Shown here one piece after another: positions 33,666 to 46,036 of a stretch of DNA of 64,000 nt. Position numbers and translations under genes: made by a program. Below the pieces are notes generated by a model. The model was not told where the DNA came from and made no database searches. It saw only the letters and a program-made list of their open reading frames with translations. The stretch lies in assembly GCA_963921795.1 (NCBI GenBank), contig OY997659.1, forward strand, positions 50,057,475-50,121,474, read 5' to 3'. Each line of letters starts with the position of its first letter. Position 1 is the first letter of the stretch. This DNA is from Nannobrachium achirus. Its lineage: Eukaryota > Chordata > Actinopteri > Myctophiformes > Myctophidae.

Positions 33666-34220
33666 CAGGGACGTGCTGGGCCCCTGATTCAGCCCGGGAA
33701 AAAGAGTTGGAGAGGCCCTCATTGCGCGCTATAGAGAGAGATCTCTCTCTATAGCGCTGCTGCTACTCAAAGATTTGTGACAAAGTGACAAGCCAGTGGG
33801 CCAAATTACATGAGTTATATTTCGTCGGTGTCGGGTGGAAACCTTGTATGTCCAAAAACCGTTTGTTTTGCATTTATCATTTTGAAAATGATTTAAACTA
33901 GTGAAAACAGACGATCTACAAGCACACAACGCCTCGCACCGCGAGGCATTGTGTGCTTGTAGATCTGCTGTTTTCACTACTTTTGTGCGACGGCCTTGTA
34001 TGATGAAGCAGGGCTTTGCTTTGCGAAAAAATGTACAAATTCGAAACTTGGAGATACGAGGTTTCTGCCCGACAGTGACGATTTACTTTGTTGGCCGCCC
34101 AGCTCCCAAAATGGAACAAAGACATTTTATTTTTTTTCCTAATGGCCGGCCTGGACCGGCCGGGAATTAACCGGCCGTTCGGGAGTTGTCCCGCTTTTCC
34201 CAATGGCCAGCACGTCCCTG
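33666..34220. mobile_element. hAT-like MITE CAGGGACGTGCTGG with 8-bp duplication
   Basis: ATATTGAG at 33658-33665 and 34221-34228. Ends CAGGGACGTGCTGGGC and GGCCAGCACGTCCCTG. Carries a TCGTC-family element at 33822-34081. Confidence 0.93.
33822..34081 (+). mobile_element. TCGTC-family (family C) MITE nested in a hAT MITE
   Basis: Ends TCGTCGGTGTCGGGTGGAAA and TTTCTGCCCGACAGTGACGA, 260 bp, palindrome 33901-33977 with loop GCCTCGCACCGCGAGGC. Flanks TT and TT, where TA is expected. Confidence 0.88.
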
Positions 34221-34349
34221 ATATTGAGTACAGTGTGGGAACAATTCCCATGTTTGACTTCAGCAAATACTGCAATGTAGATAATACTCAGTTACAAGGA
34301 GTCCTGTATTAGAAACAGATAAAATAATCTGCATCGAAATGTACTTAAA

Positions 34350-34910
<561 letters not shown>

Positions 34911-35091
34911 ACCCTACTTGACATTGACAAGTAAGATGGAAATGAACAGTCTCGTTGAGTGGACAATGGACATGTGCGTGCACGGCCCTACTGAGGGCAA
35001 TTCATCCTTGTAGCCTACTGTCTGCAAATGTTCTGTGGTGGTGAAAAAATGCGTAATTGAAATAATTTAGTTTTTTATGAAAACGCTAGGG

Positions 35092-35592
35092 CAGGGTTCC
35101 CCAATTAGTTTTCCCCAAGGGCCGAATTATGTCTAGGGTACCAAGCCGAGGGCCACAACATTGCAGGGGGCGACGGTGGGTTCCCACTACTCCAGCGACA
35201 GTTCAGATATCGTCACTGTCGGGCAGAAACCTTGTATCTCCAAGTTTCAAATGAGTATTTTTTTTGGTAAAGCAAAGCCCTGCTTCATCAATCATACAAG
35301 ACCATTGCAAAAAAGTGACAAAACTAGTGAAAACAGCAGATCTACAAGCACACAACGCCTCGCGATGCGAGGCGTGTAGATCGGCTGTTTTCACTAGTTT
35401 GGTACATTTTTTAGACGATAGATACAAAACAAACGGTTTTGGACATACGAGGTTTCCACCCGACAACGACGATATACTAGTGTTGTTGCTGCTCTTATAC
35501 CACCCATTATTACTGGGGTTGGTGTGGGCCAGACAGTAGCCCCCCCCCCGCGGGCCGCAAATGGCCCGCGGGCCGCCTATTGGGGAACCCTG
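35092..35592. mobile_element. hAT-like MITE CAGGGTTCCCCAA with 8-bp duplication
   Basis: CGCTAGGG at 35084-35091 and 35593-35600. Ends CAGGGTTCCCCAATTAG and TATTGGGGAACCCTG. Carries a TCGTC-family element at 35210-35472. Confidence 0.95.
35210..35472 (-). mobile_element. TCGTC-family (family C) MITE nested in a hAT MITE
   Basis: TA flanks at 35208-35209 and 35473-35474; ends TCGTCACTGTCGGGCAGAAA and TTTCCACCCGACAACGACGA. Palindrome 35328-35393. Confidence 0.9.
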
Positions 35593-35828
35593 CGCTAGGG
35601 TGTTGCCATGGCAACACTCTGAAGGTCCAAATGACGCCCCTGGGTGGGGTGGTGGAAGGGAGGGAGGGAGTCAGAATGGTCTAATCTTTGTTTGGCAAAG
35701 CCATTTCCCCAGGCCTTCTCTGGAAGCAGGAGGAGGACTTTGTGACTGTCCCTAGAGCCAAGGCAGACTTGGGTAGGAGTCAAAAAACGTCTCGTGGAAA
35801 AGGCTTGCTCTAGATCGCCCTGTGGGAT

Positions 35829-36276
35829 TGAGCTACAAGGGCCCAAGGTGGAGGGGCCTTCATTATTTTATACTTTAACTATTGAAAAATAGCAGATCTA
35901 CAAGCTCACAGCGCGGCACCGAGTGCTGCGCTGCGAGCTTGTAGATCTGCTATTTTTGAAAAGTCGTGAAAATGTGTGCAAATCTTTGAATATATGGATT
36001 TTTTAAGGGAACATTTGTAACTCAGATTTTGCTTCTGGGGGCAAATACATATCATCTTTAGGGTCCTTCACATGAAAAAGTTTGAGCAACACTGACATAG
36101 AAACATAGGTTTGAAAAACTTTAGAAGGATTTGAAATATCCAAAGACTTGCTTTTCAAAAATAGCAAATCTACAAGCTCGCGGTGAGCTTGTATAATCTG
36201 CTATTTTTCAATAGCTAAAGCACAACATGTGAGTGAATCCTTGTACCCAGGGCCCAGCATTTGGTGCGACGCACCT
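35829..36276 (+). mobile_element. Family B MITE, left end lost
   Basis: GGGCCCAAGGTGGAGGGGCC through TTGGTGCGACGCACCTG; palindromes at 35883-35958 and 36153-36211. The internal GGTCCCTGGAACTAAATATT tract is partly deleted. Confidence 0.85.
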
Positions 36277-36737
36277 GCCGACAGCAAAACAAAGCAGGGA
36301 GTGCACCTGAACACCACGGTTACCTCGGTGGGGGAGGCTTAACAGTGGAGGCTAAGACAAGCAAAACTGTCCCACGGGGCTCGACGGCGGAGCTTCTTCT
36401 TTTACTGCCGCTGCCTCTGATTTTACGCTACAGCGGCACATAGGCAAACATCAGAGAGAGAGAGAGAGGGAGATCTATTATTTACTCTGCTCAATGAGGG
36501 GGAAAACACGGCACAGCACCTGGGACAATAACTTTCAGAGGCCGAGTGTCGTGAGGGAGAGAGACAAGACTATAAGAGCTGTCCCCGCGTCATCCTACGC
36601 GTCCATCATCTGTCCTGTGCCATCACGTCAACCAACCCAGAGATAAAGACACCAGTGGTGGTGGTGGTGGACGAAAGTACTCGACTCCAGTGTACTCAAG
36701 TCAAAGTACTGTATATATGTCAGTTTTTTTTTTAGAT

Positions 36738-37191
36738 TCAGTAAGATTGAGACCAGGAGCGCTCGTTTTTGGGCACAAGGTGGCGCAAGCGGTGCCTCCT
36801 TCGGGGAACGAGGAATAATTTGACTGAGGTTAGGATTAGGGGTTAGGTTTAGGCATAGTTTTACTGAGGTTAGGGTTAGGATTAGGGTTAGGGTTAGGCA
36901 TAGTTTTACTGAGGTTAGGGTTAGGATTAGGGTTAGGTTTAGGCATAGTTTTACCAAGGTTAGGATTAGGGTTAGGTTTAGGCATTGTTTTACTGAGGTT
37001 AGGGTTAGGTTTAGGCATAGTAACATTCACCAGGTTAGCATTCACCAGCATGGGACTAATGGGAACAATGTAGGAACTATGAGACGTGGGACGAATGCAG
37101 TCAAATGCTCTACCACTGAGACATGGGCTTCTTCCAGGGCCTGCCCATAAGGTGAACTAAAACAAGCGCTCCAACCCCAATCTTACTGGTA
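36738..37191. mobile_element. Inverted-repeat element with TTAGGG-like internal array
   Basis: Ends CAGTAAGATTGAGACCAGGA and the inverse of CAGTAAGATTGGGGTTGGAG. The interior has 45-60-bp tandem units of GGTTAGGATTAGGGTTAGG plus CATAGTTTTACTGAGG (36820-37030). Confidence 0.75.
37096..37129 (-). pseudogene. tRNA-Cys 5' half, truncated at the anticodon loop
   Basis: On the minus strand TCAGTGGTAGAGCATTTGAC followed by TGCA matches D-arm, anticodon stem and GCA anticodon of vertebrate tRNA-Cys as I recall it. The match stops after TGCA and there is no T arm, so it is a pseudogene or retroposon piece. Confidence 0.7.
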
Positions 37192-37389
37192 CCTCAAACA
37201 AACTGTAACATATATACTCTTCCTGGTGAAATATTACTCAACTACATACTGTAGTGAAAGCCGCTCAAGTCAAATCTTTACTTGAGTTAAAGTGCAGTAG
37301 TATTTGCTAAAAATAAACAAATAGCCTACTTCGTATTTATGTATAGCACAAAAATACTTGACGATTAAAAGTACATTTATATATATATA

Positions 37390-38698
37390 CCGTAAATCCC
37401 CAATTAATCGCCCGGTGGCAAACTGCCGCCGGGTCCCATATATCCGCCCGGGGTCTGACCCCATTTTGCGCAATAAACGCCTGTTTCAAATAAGCGCACG
37501 GTTTGTATAAGCGCCTGGGCCGTTATTTGCAATTAATATTATCCTTATTATGTTTTATGTAATAGCCCGGGCTATTATTTGTTTGGTTGTTTGGTATTAT
37601 TTGCTATTTATTCAACTTAACTGGTCATTTATGTTGCATGGCAGTGGTGCGCTGAAAACAGCAAATCTACAAGCTCACAGCTGTGCTGTGACAGCACGTT
37701 GCAACGCACCACACTCGCTGTGCGTCGCTACGGGTCATAATTGCATGATGGTAGTGCGCTGAAAACAGCAAATCTACAAGCTCACAGCCCTGTGGACAGA
37801 CACTTCTAAGCCAAATGTATATGGTGCCCAGCCCAGCCCAGTGCTGCGCTACCATTACGCGCAGGACGCACTGTCTGTGCGTCGGGGAACAGATTGCCAA
37901 AGGACACCAAAAAAAGAGAGGGGAAAAAAGGAGTCTGCTGCTCTCTGCGCACTGACCACCATTCATTACTGTCTAAAACGTTGCTACAATGCAAAGTTTG
38001 CGTGAGTAGGCCTACTTTAATGGCAAAACGTTGTGATGGAGAAAGACTGGCCAATAAAGAACAGCTGGATCAGAATAAGTCATTACCTGTTGCTGCCTCT
38101 TGTTATCCAGTCCACATTTTGAAGAAGTAATCCATTATTTTGAGGTTCAAGGGGAATGCAGAAGGCTTAATCATAATGCAATACCAAAATGGTTTAATGT
38201 CAGGATAGTGGAGCTGTTCAGTGGTCATGTCAGCGAGTCCAGTCAGAGCACCGCAGCTGCAGGACTTCTGCGCTAATTGGGTCGTTGACTCGTTGACTTC
38301 TAGATCCGTCTTTGCTGGCATGCGGTAATTGATTCTTTTGGAGAAAGTTTCCCATAGTATAGTAGACCTATATATATTTTTTTAAAAGGCTTTCATACAC
38401 TCTTGATATTTTTTAAATGAGGTTTGGTCTAATAGATCGAAATGTGCTATTTTCTGGGTGTTGGTAACAATTAAAATAATACAAATAATCATAATTATAA
38501 CATTTATTATAACATTTTGATTATTAATACTATTATATAGTTTGAGAAAGAAAAATGTACCAAATAATGGCCCAGTGCTGGCCAGTGCCAAAATAAATAA
38601 AAGCCTGTTACCAATAGCCGCCTGGTCCCTTTTAAGCGCCCGGGGTCCGACCCCATTTTGCGAAATAAACGCCCGGGCTACTAATTGGTGATTTACGG
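37390..38698. mobile_element. TA-flanked element CCGTAAATC
   Basis: Ends CCGTAAATCCCCAATTAAT and the inverse CTAATTGGTGATTTACGG, with GGTCTGACCCCATTTTGCG near both ends. It lies in a TA run, so the duplication length (TA or longer) is ambiguous. 1309 bp. It holds half palindromes at 37653-37690 and 37758-37790, but no transposase was recognised. Confidence 0.8.
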
Positions 38699-38699
38699 T

Positions 38700-39117
38700 A
38701 TATATATATGTATACACATTTTCCAGAAAATAGTGATGAAAATAGCAGAACTACAAACTCTCACGCTTACTGCACAGTATACTCAAGTAAATGTACTTAT
38801 ACTGTACACCACAATTGGTTAAAATACACAACAAAACGGAACCCGCAATGAGAGCTCTGTGAAATTAAAAGATCTTCCAGCTAAATGTCCGTGTTATTCG
38901 TTTTATTGCATTGTTTGGTTGTACTAATCACATACTGTACATTCGTAATGAAAGCCCAACAGCAATAGACTACATAACACAAGTGATTTCATGTAACGCA
39001 ATACTGTAAGGACAGCCTGGCATAACGCAATCATACCGTCCACCATACATATTCTAACTGAATCAATTAGTGGACCGTGCAGTGGAGCTTCTAGGCAGCT
39101 TGTTTTCCTTCCCCCGC
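38700..39117. other. Short non-coding stretch
   Basis: A half palindrome at 38737-38765 and TACTCAAGTAAATGTACTT repeat remnants; otherwise nothing recognised. Confidence 0.5.
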
Positions 39118-39957
39118 CAGTGGCGTCAGTTCAGAAAAAGCTAAGGTATGGCAACATGACTGGTGTCTTGCACATGCGCGAAGACACCAGTCATGTTGCC
39201 ATACCTTAGCAACTGGCATGACACATTTATTTTAAGAAGTACATTTTATTTTTTTCCTACAGTTTCTTGGACTGTATAATATGGCAGCCTGGAACGGTTG
39301 TTCAAGTGCAGCTAAACTTGGCATGTTAGTAAACGTGCCACAATTAACAATAATGCATTGCACCTGTGCAGCTGACCTACGGAACCTGGGAATATACCAT
39401 CTTGTCAAGATGGGGAGAATACAAGTGTGGAGAATATAATTATAATACCTTGTTAAAATGACCATTTTGTTAAATCTTGCATTTGTAGTTATTTTACTGT
39501 AATTTACCAACATAATAACCAGAACAGATAGACAAAGAGACATTCATGGATTTATATTTAGAAGTAACTTTTATTTTACCCCCTGGACCCAGGGTATGGC
39601 AGCTGCCATCTGCATACAGTTTACAGTTTACAGTTTAGGCATTTAGCAGACGCTTTTAATCCAAAGCGACTTACAATAAGCAGATAAAATATCACAATAA
39701 TAAACAAGGTTAAATGTCAGTACATCAACAGCAATATAACAAATGCAAATGAATATCTATCTAGAAAAACAATATAATCCGTAAAGAAAAGAAAGGTTTC
39801 TAAAAAACCTAAAAAACAAACGCTAAACTAGCTTCACGTATGGACATTGATTTTCCAGTAGTGCTAAGGGTTTTGGTGGAGTCTTGAAAAGGTGAGTCTT
39901 CAGTCCACGGCGAAAGCTAGCGAGTGAGTCCCCTGCCATACCCAATTAACGCCCCTG
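39118..39957. mobile_element. Family J hAT-like element with nested insertion
   Basis: Left end CAGTGGCGTCAGTTCAG, right end AATTAACGCCCCTG. A 30-bp inverted pair TAAGGTATGGCAACATGACT at 39143/39178 makes a small hairpin. 39610-39930 is an inserted dispersed repeat (TTTAGGCATTTAGCAGACGC, ATCCAAAGCGACTTACAATA), also present at 54328-54540. Confidence 0.75.
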
Positions 39958-40464
39958 CTTTCCCCCTGCTTCCAGGTCCGTGGACGCAGTGGAACGTAAA
40001 TAAGGCGTCCGCTGCTGAATGCCATCGGTTTATCCGACCATGCATCAGACAGGCCCCCCACCGAAGGCCAACGACCGACGGCAGATGGATTCAGTCCCTC
40101 CGAAGATCCATGGTCAATTAAAAATTCAACACCTTCAAGTTATTTGCCCGAACAAACCAAATGAGTCAGGGGGGTTCCTTCATCAATTAAGACCCCCACG
40201 GACGCCCGCCATTGACCGGCGCGGGAACGAACGATGCTCCAAAGCCACCTCAATCTCGCAGCGGTAATAGACTCTATATTGATCACCTCTGGGGCTTGGC
40301 TGCACTTCCTTCGGTGTAAAACGCCTTTGTTTATGCTCTTGTCGTACAGGCAAGTACGACGGTGTAGCAGAACCGAGAATCGCCTATCTACAAGTAGAGT
40401 TCTCAAATTCTGCCTGAACCCGAACCCGACCCGACATTTAGGGTAGTAAGGGTAGGGTCTAAAA

Positions 40465-40966
40465 CGGGGGTCAGCAACCCGTGGCTCTAGAGCCGCATGC
40501 GGCTCTTTAGCGCCACCCTAGTGGCTCCCTGGAGCTTTTTCAAAAATGTACGAAAATGGAAAAAGATGGGGGGAAAAATGTATTTTTTTGTTTTAACGAT
40601 TTTTTTATCGTCACTGTCGGGCAGAAACCTTGTATCTCCAAGTTTCAAATTTGTATGTTTTTTTTACGCAAAGCAAAGCCCTGCTTCATCATACAAGACT
40701 GACGTACATAAGTAGTGAAAACAGCCGATCTACAAGCACAACGCCTCGCGGTGCGAGGCGTTGTGTGCTTGTTGATCGGCTGTTTTCACTAGTTTAGTTC
40801 ATTTTTTAAATGATAAATACAAAACGAAGTTTTGGACATACAAGGTTTCTACCCGACAACGACGATATATAAAGCTTTTATAATTTGTTGCGGCTCCAGA
40901 CAGATTTGTTTTGGTTTTTTTTTGGTCCAATATGGCTCTTTCAACATTTTGGGTTGCCGACCCCTG
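40465..40966. mobile_element. Nested hAT-like MITE GGGGTCAGCAACCC
   Basis: GTCTAAAA at 40457-40464 and 40967-40974; ends CGGGGGTCAGCAACCC and GGGTTGCCGACCCCTG. Carries a TCGTC-family element. Confidence 0.94.
40608..40865 (-). mobile_element. TCGTC-family (family C) MITE, innermost of the nest
   Basis: TA at 40606-40607 and 40866-40867; ends TCGTCACTGTCGGGCAGAAA and TTTCTACCCGACAACGACGA; palindrome 40715-40790. Confidence 0.92.
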
Positions 40967-41009
40967 GTCTAAAATGTATGCTAATTAGTCGGGCCGGGTA
41001 GGGCCTTAA

Positions 41010-41544
41010 AGGGGTATTTCACTTTCAAAAAAACTTTTGGTAATTTTATCATCTAATCAGGCTTTTATGAACACCCTGAACAGTTTTTAATTAGCTTTAT
41101 TGAATATTTAGATATTTGATGTAAATGTTACCAGGCCCTCCAGGCCCAGGGCCTCTCCCCAAACACACCCATTGTAACTCCAAACTTCATTTTAACCATG
41201 ATAGATTAATTAAAAACACACATTATTTTTTCTGGTGACTCATACTACCCTCCTAATATGTGAGCAGGCCGTGTTTTTTCGATAACATTTTTCATTTCTT
41301 TTTAATAATTATTTTTTTGAATTTCATTTTTTCCATTTTTCCAAATAATTATTAAAAATAAATGAAAAAAGTTATCGAAAAAACACGGCCTGCTCACGTA
41401 TTAGGAAGGTAAAATGAGTCTCCAGAAAAAATAATGTGTGTTTTTAATGAATCTATCATGGTTAAAATGGAGTTTGAAGTTACAATGGGTTTGTATGTGG
41501 AGAGAAGCCCTACGACTGCTCCCTGTTGAAAGTGGAATATCCCT
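41010..41544. mobile_element. TTAA-flanked fold-back MITE
   Basis: TTAA at 41006-41009 and 41545-41548; ends AGGGGTATTTCACTTTCAA and TTGAAAGTGGAATATCCCT. Its arms pair over most of the length (ACGGCCTGCTCAC and its inverse flank the centre). The 5'-AGG end fits Kolobok-like MITEs. Confidence 0.9.
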
Positions 41545-41783
41545 TTAAGGGCTCAATGAAAAAATAAAATATACAGTTTTATTATTTTTATTACTATTAC
41601 CCTGTGATAGAGTAATGAGAACCCGACCATACCCGAACCCAACCCGACATTTAGGGTAGGGTAGGGCCTAAAATGTATTCTAACGAGTCTGGCCGGGTAG
41701 GGCCTCGGGCCGACCCAGTTAGGGGGCGGCCCAGTTAGGGCCGGGCCTTAATTTTCAGGCCCGTTGAGAACTCTATCTACAAG

Positions 41784-42189
41784 CTCGCAACGTGTCACAT
41801 CCTCGACGCGTTGGGAGTTTATACATCTGCTATTTTCGATCCGAACGGATGGAAGGCCGAGCCGTCCCGTCCGTCACGCAACAGCGAAGCATAAATCGGG
41901 CCTTAATGGAGGCGGAGGGAGCCGGGCCGGGGGATGACGAATGCAGTGGACGGAGGGGAGAAAACCATCTGACTGGACTTTTTTTTATTGGCGAGGTCAG
42001 TGAGAGGTAAGGAGAGAGCCTCGTAGCTCTGGCTAGCTGCACATCCAGTTAGGCATTCTGCTCCTTTTGGATGCCAGACGAACACGAAAAACACCCATAC
42101 TGTCTGCAGGCCACACACCCACACACACACACACACACATGCACGCACGGACACACGCACGGACGCGCGCACATGTACAGAAAGGCAGT
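41784..42189. other. Remainder of palindrome and CA-rich tract
   Basis: Palindrome right arm at 41784-41835, unique GC-rich sequence to 42110, then CA/CG repeats to 42175. No gene. Confidence 0.5.
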
Positions 42190-42565
42190 GGTGTAACAAG
42201 CTCACAGCGCGGAACCGAGTGCCGCGCTGCTAGCTTGTAGATCTTTGAATATTTCAAATCCTTCTAAGGTTTTTTGAAAGAAAAAACTATGTTTCTATGT
42301 CAGTGGTGCTCAAACCTTTTCATCTGAAGGACCCCCAAAATTATATGTATTTAGCCACGGACCCCCATCTCAAAATATTTAGTTCCAGGGACCCCCCCCA
42401 GAAGCAAAATTTGAGTTACAAATGTTTGCTTAAAAAAGTACATATAAGCAAAGATGTGCACACATTATTTTCACGACAAAAATAGCAGATACGCAAGCTT
42501 GCACCGCGCTGTGAGCTTGTATATCTGCTATTTTTCAATAGCTAAATAATTAAGGCCCCTCCACA
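42190..42565 (-). mobile_element. Family B fragment with palindromes
   Basis: Degraded left part at 42196-42240, GGACCCCCATCTCAAAATAT in the middle, palindrome 42478-42537 and AATTAAGGCCCCTCCAC at the right edge. A TCGTC-family remnant (AGATACAAGGTTTCTACC) follows at 42596-42625. Confidence 0.8.
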
Positions 42566-42639
42566 AAAACAAACATCAAAGTTTAAATATAAATGGAGAT
42601 ACAAGGTTTCTACCTGAGACTGACAATCTTTTTTTCCCC

Positions 42640-44100
42640 CCTCCTTTTCTTTATTTCCCCTCCCCAGAAAAAAAAAAAAAAAAAAAAGAGTACCTTGTGC
42701 CGGACATCAAAAGACTGGGTGACACCGCTCACAGAGAATTACGATGAGGGCGAAACCCTGCGAAACCTTTTTTTTTAGCACAATGGCTTGAATGGGTGAC
42801 ATTCTCTTCTCCTTATCAAGGACAGCGTCTCGCGGTGAAAGGAGTTGAAAGGTTGATTATGCATTATTGATTAGCACTTGAAAACGGCCATTTGATATGT
42901 TTTATTTCTTTCTTCCTTTTGAGTTTGGACAAGCAATTAAGGGAGCCTATATGGACGAGAGCGCTTTGAGAACGTTCACGTTTCAGAGCTTTGTTCCCGC
43001 AGTGTCAAGATGTCTTAACACCTGCACAAGACCCGTTTTAAATGATCTCTTTTTATAGCCTTTTCTTGCAGATATGGGAGTTAATTCATTTCATCTCTTT
43101 TTTTTGCAGGACATGTACCATTTATCATTTCTTTCTACAATTACAGGTAGGTTCCATATAGACTCCTCTATGCATCTCCTTCGGTCTGTGAAAGCCTGTG
43201 GCCTGTGGATGAGCGTCCAACATGCAGAGGAATGGAAATGACTAATTAAATACAACTGTCACATGCACAGCTATAATTATAATGTGTGACTGCTGCGGTC
43301 TGTGCTGCGAAAGCCCCGGAATGTGCTACTATGTTCTGCTAGTCATCGTTCAAAACAACGCAATACTTGTAAAACTAATTACGTTGCTGTGTCAGACCGT
43401 GATTCAAACTGACCACCACACCCTGATTAACTGTGCTCTCTGTCTATCAAGGTATTCCCTGCAGGAGTGCTTCTCAGAGTGGTGATCAGAGAACTTGCTC
43501 TCGTGCTCTCCCCAAGGGGTTTTACCATTTTATTTGTTACAAAGAAGAAAGACTTAATTGCTTGTCTAGGATATCATTTGGGTCATTGATTTGAATTGTT
43601 GCACTCTGACTGCTACTATCTGTTCAATTCAATTCAAATGAGCTTTATTGGCATGAGAAAACATACCTTTATATTGCCAAATAAGTTCACTAGCCTTGCA
43701 TACCCAGCCACTGCTGTGGATATTATTAGTCTGGTCCTTCTCAGTGTTATTTATTTCCAAGGGGCGGTTACAAAAAGATTGAACCAGATCTGTTCATTTT
43801 CACTTCACATTTTGTGAATAAAGCCTAATTTGAAACAATTTGATCATATCATCATTCCATCCATGACAATATTTTGGTTCAATGAGGTTTGGCCTGGCTT
43901 ATATAGATGGAAATGTCAAATGTGGCTGTTTTCTGTGCGTTTCCTTAATAATTAGACTTGTCATGAAGTGTGTTACAAAATCATTGTAAACGTCCAAAAT
44001 AGGGCCGTCATTTTTAGTTTGCGGCCCTTTGACTTTTGGTATTTTGCTGAGTGGCCCCTGAGCCATCTTAAGTTGAGTAGCCCTGGTCTAAATGAACCAC
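42640..44100. other. Low-repeat stretch
   Basis: Apart from poly-A (42668-42688), CAATTCAATTCAAATGAGCT (a dispersed fish-type repeat start, about 43626) and a CGGCCCTTTGAC fragment (43998-44090), no known repeat or exon was seen. The AT-rich part at 42780-43500 has no recognisable frame. Its sparing from insertions may reflect constraint. Confidence 0.4.
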
Positions 44101-44445
44101 AAAATGTCCTTACCAAAAATAGCAGATCTACAAGCTCACAATGTGTCACAACGCTTCATGTTGTGAGCTTGTCGATCGGCTATTTTTGGTGAACGTTCCC
44201 CCGGAATAGGGATGCTGCGGTTCAACTGGTTAAACGACATGTATACAACAGGTAGTTCCGACGAAGCAATTTGATTGGTTGAAATAGCTTTCTACCCGTG
44301 CGAATAATGAGCACTACCACACGGTCTCACCAGACAAAGAAATCAGCTGCTGAAACACGCTCCTCTGCCAACACTATGCTAGCGGCTAGGCTAGCAGTTT
44401 TCATGTGAAGTTCAGGGACATAATACCCATGTATATCTTAGGCTA

Positions 44446-44892
44446 TAGGGGTCTTCAACAGGGGGTCTGGGACCCCTAGGGGGTCCTCAGAGTTACTACA
44501 GGGGGTCCTCCAAATCTTTGTGAGATAGAAACCTTTTTTTTCTAATTTTTTTATATTAACCACTTGAACCCTAGTGTCCATATTCTGAGATGTTTAGCCA
44601 AAAATAGCAGATCTACAAGCTCACAATGCCTCGCGCTGCGAGGCGTTGTGAGCTTGTAGATCGGCTATTTTCGGCAAAGAGCTTTGGTGTAGAGGGGGAA
44701 AAAGAGCAGACTAAGTACAGAGTGAAAGGCCAAGTTTATCAAGTATTGACAGGTTCAAGAATCCAAAATACACTGATGATTGTGCTGTCAAACGATGAAA
44801 CTATATGGAATCTATGAAAAGGTTGTGGGGGTCCCTGCTTCATCTCTCTCTCAACTAAGGGGTTCTTGACCTGAAAACGTTGAAGACCCCTG
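44446..44892 (-). mobile_element. hAT-like MITE GGGGTCTTCAA with palindrome
   Basis: Ends TAGGGGTCTTCAACAGG and GTTGAAGACCCCTG. Palindrome 44599-44673 with loop TGCCTCGCGCTGCGAGGCG. No exact flanking duplication. A separate palindrome lies at 44115-44190. Confidence 0.85.
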
Positions 44893-45163
44893 GCCTAATA
44901 TATAGCAGTTGATCTCCGACGTCCTGATGTCCCTCGTTCATCCCCGGCGTCGCAGAAGTAATTTCTCTATGGAGAATAACATGACTCTACGGGCCACTTA
45001 CCCCTCAGCCATGATTTACTCCTCATTATTGATGGTTCATGGATATTGGCTCACTGAAGGGCCTGCCTCTGCCTCTCACCTCCTTTTAAATCTCAAATAC
45101 CCGGAACGCGCCCGAGTCGCGTTAGATTTTAACCACTATTTTATGCTTTAACTTTAGAAAAAT

Positions 45164-45245
45164 CACACCCGTGTGAACTGAACGGTGGTCGTGGAGGCTG
45201 CGCAACAGCAAAACAAATATATAATAATAATAATAATTATAATAT

Positions 45246-45291
<46 letters not shown>

Positions 45292-45610
45292 GGGGGGGGG
45301 GGGGGGGGGGGTGCTTGCTTGCGTGTGAGAGAGAGAGCCATCCATCCATCCATGTCACTCAGGCCACCACTGGTATTGCAGTTGATGCTCAGGGCAGACT
45401 AGACTCAACAGCACCTCTCTGGTCACCAGGGGTACTTAGGCTACATACGGACCCACCCACCCACCCACATAGACGGATACACACACGGCCACGCTATGGA
45501 GACGGTGTGACCACCGCTCAAAAATAGCAGATATACAAGCTCACAGCGCGGCACCGAGTGCCGCGCTGCGAGCTTGTAGATCTGCTATTTTTGAGCGGTG
45601 GTCACACATT
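45164..45610. mobile_element. Family L element with palindrome at its right end
   Basis: TCACACCCGTGTGAACTGAA/CGGTGGTC at the left; GTGACCACCGCTCAAAAATA at 45508. A palindrome (45521-45593) is directly framed by CCACCGCTCA and TGAGCGGTGG. (TA)n 45247-45290 and poly-G 45292-45311 are inside. Confidence 0.75.
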
Positions 45611-45624
45611 TGAGTTCCATCTAC

Positions 45625-46036
45625 AAGTGCCGCGCTGCGAGCTTGTAGATCTGCTATTTTTGAAAAATCGTGAAAATGAGTGCAAGTCTTTGATTATCTT
45701 TGACCCGATCTTTGACCCGACTTCTAAATCCTTCCCCTAAATCATGCTGTTCTCAAACCTTTTCATGTCAAGGACCCCCAAAATTACAGGTATTTGGCCA
45801 CGGACCCCCATCTCAAAACATGTTGTCCCAGGGACCACCCAGAAGTAAATATTTGAGTTACAAATGTTCGCTTTTAAGTAGATATATTCAAAGACTTGCA
45901 AAAAAAACTCATGATTTTTCAAAAATAGCAGATCTACAAGCTCACAGCGCGGCACTCGGTGCCGCGCTGTGAGCTTGTATATCTGCTATTTTTCAATAGT
46001 TAAAGCAGTCAATAATCCTAGGCCTGAATGGGTTAA
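45625..46036. mobile_element. Family A fragment, right end intact
   Basis: Half palindrome 45625-45662, the GGACCCCCATCTCAAAA block, palindrome 45919-45992 and right end CCTAGGCCTGAATGGGTTAA. Confidence 0.8.

Larger units (their letters stand above)
40395..41775. mobile_element. hAT-like element TAGAGTTCTCAA inserted in a core palindrome
   Basis: TCTACAAG at 40387-40394 and 41776-41783 flanks ends TAGAGTTCTCAA and TTGAGAACTCTA. The duplicated site is the middle of a palindrome arm, whose remaining part (GCTCGCAACG...) resumes at 41784. Interior ACCCGACATTTAGGGTAG occurs near both ends. Contains 40465-40966 and 41010-41544. Confidence 0.93.

Noticed and set aside
36732-37191. 8- or 9-bp target duplication around the CAGTAAGATTG element
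   Set aside because: Flanks do not match; boundaries rest on inverted ends only.
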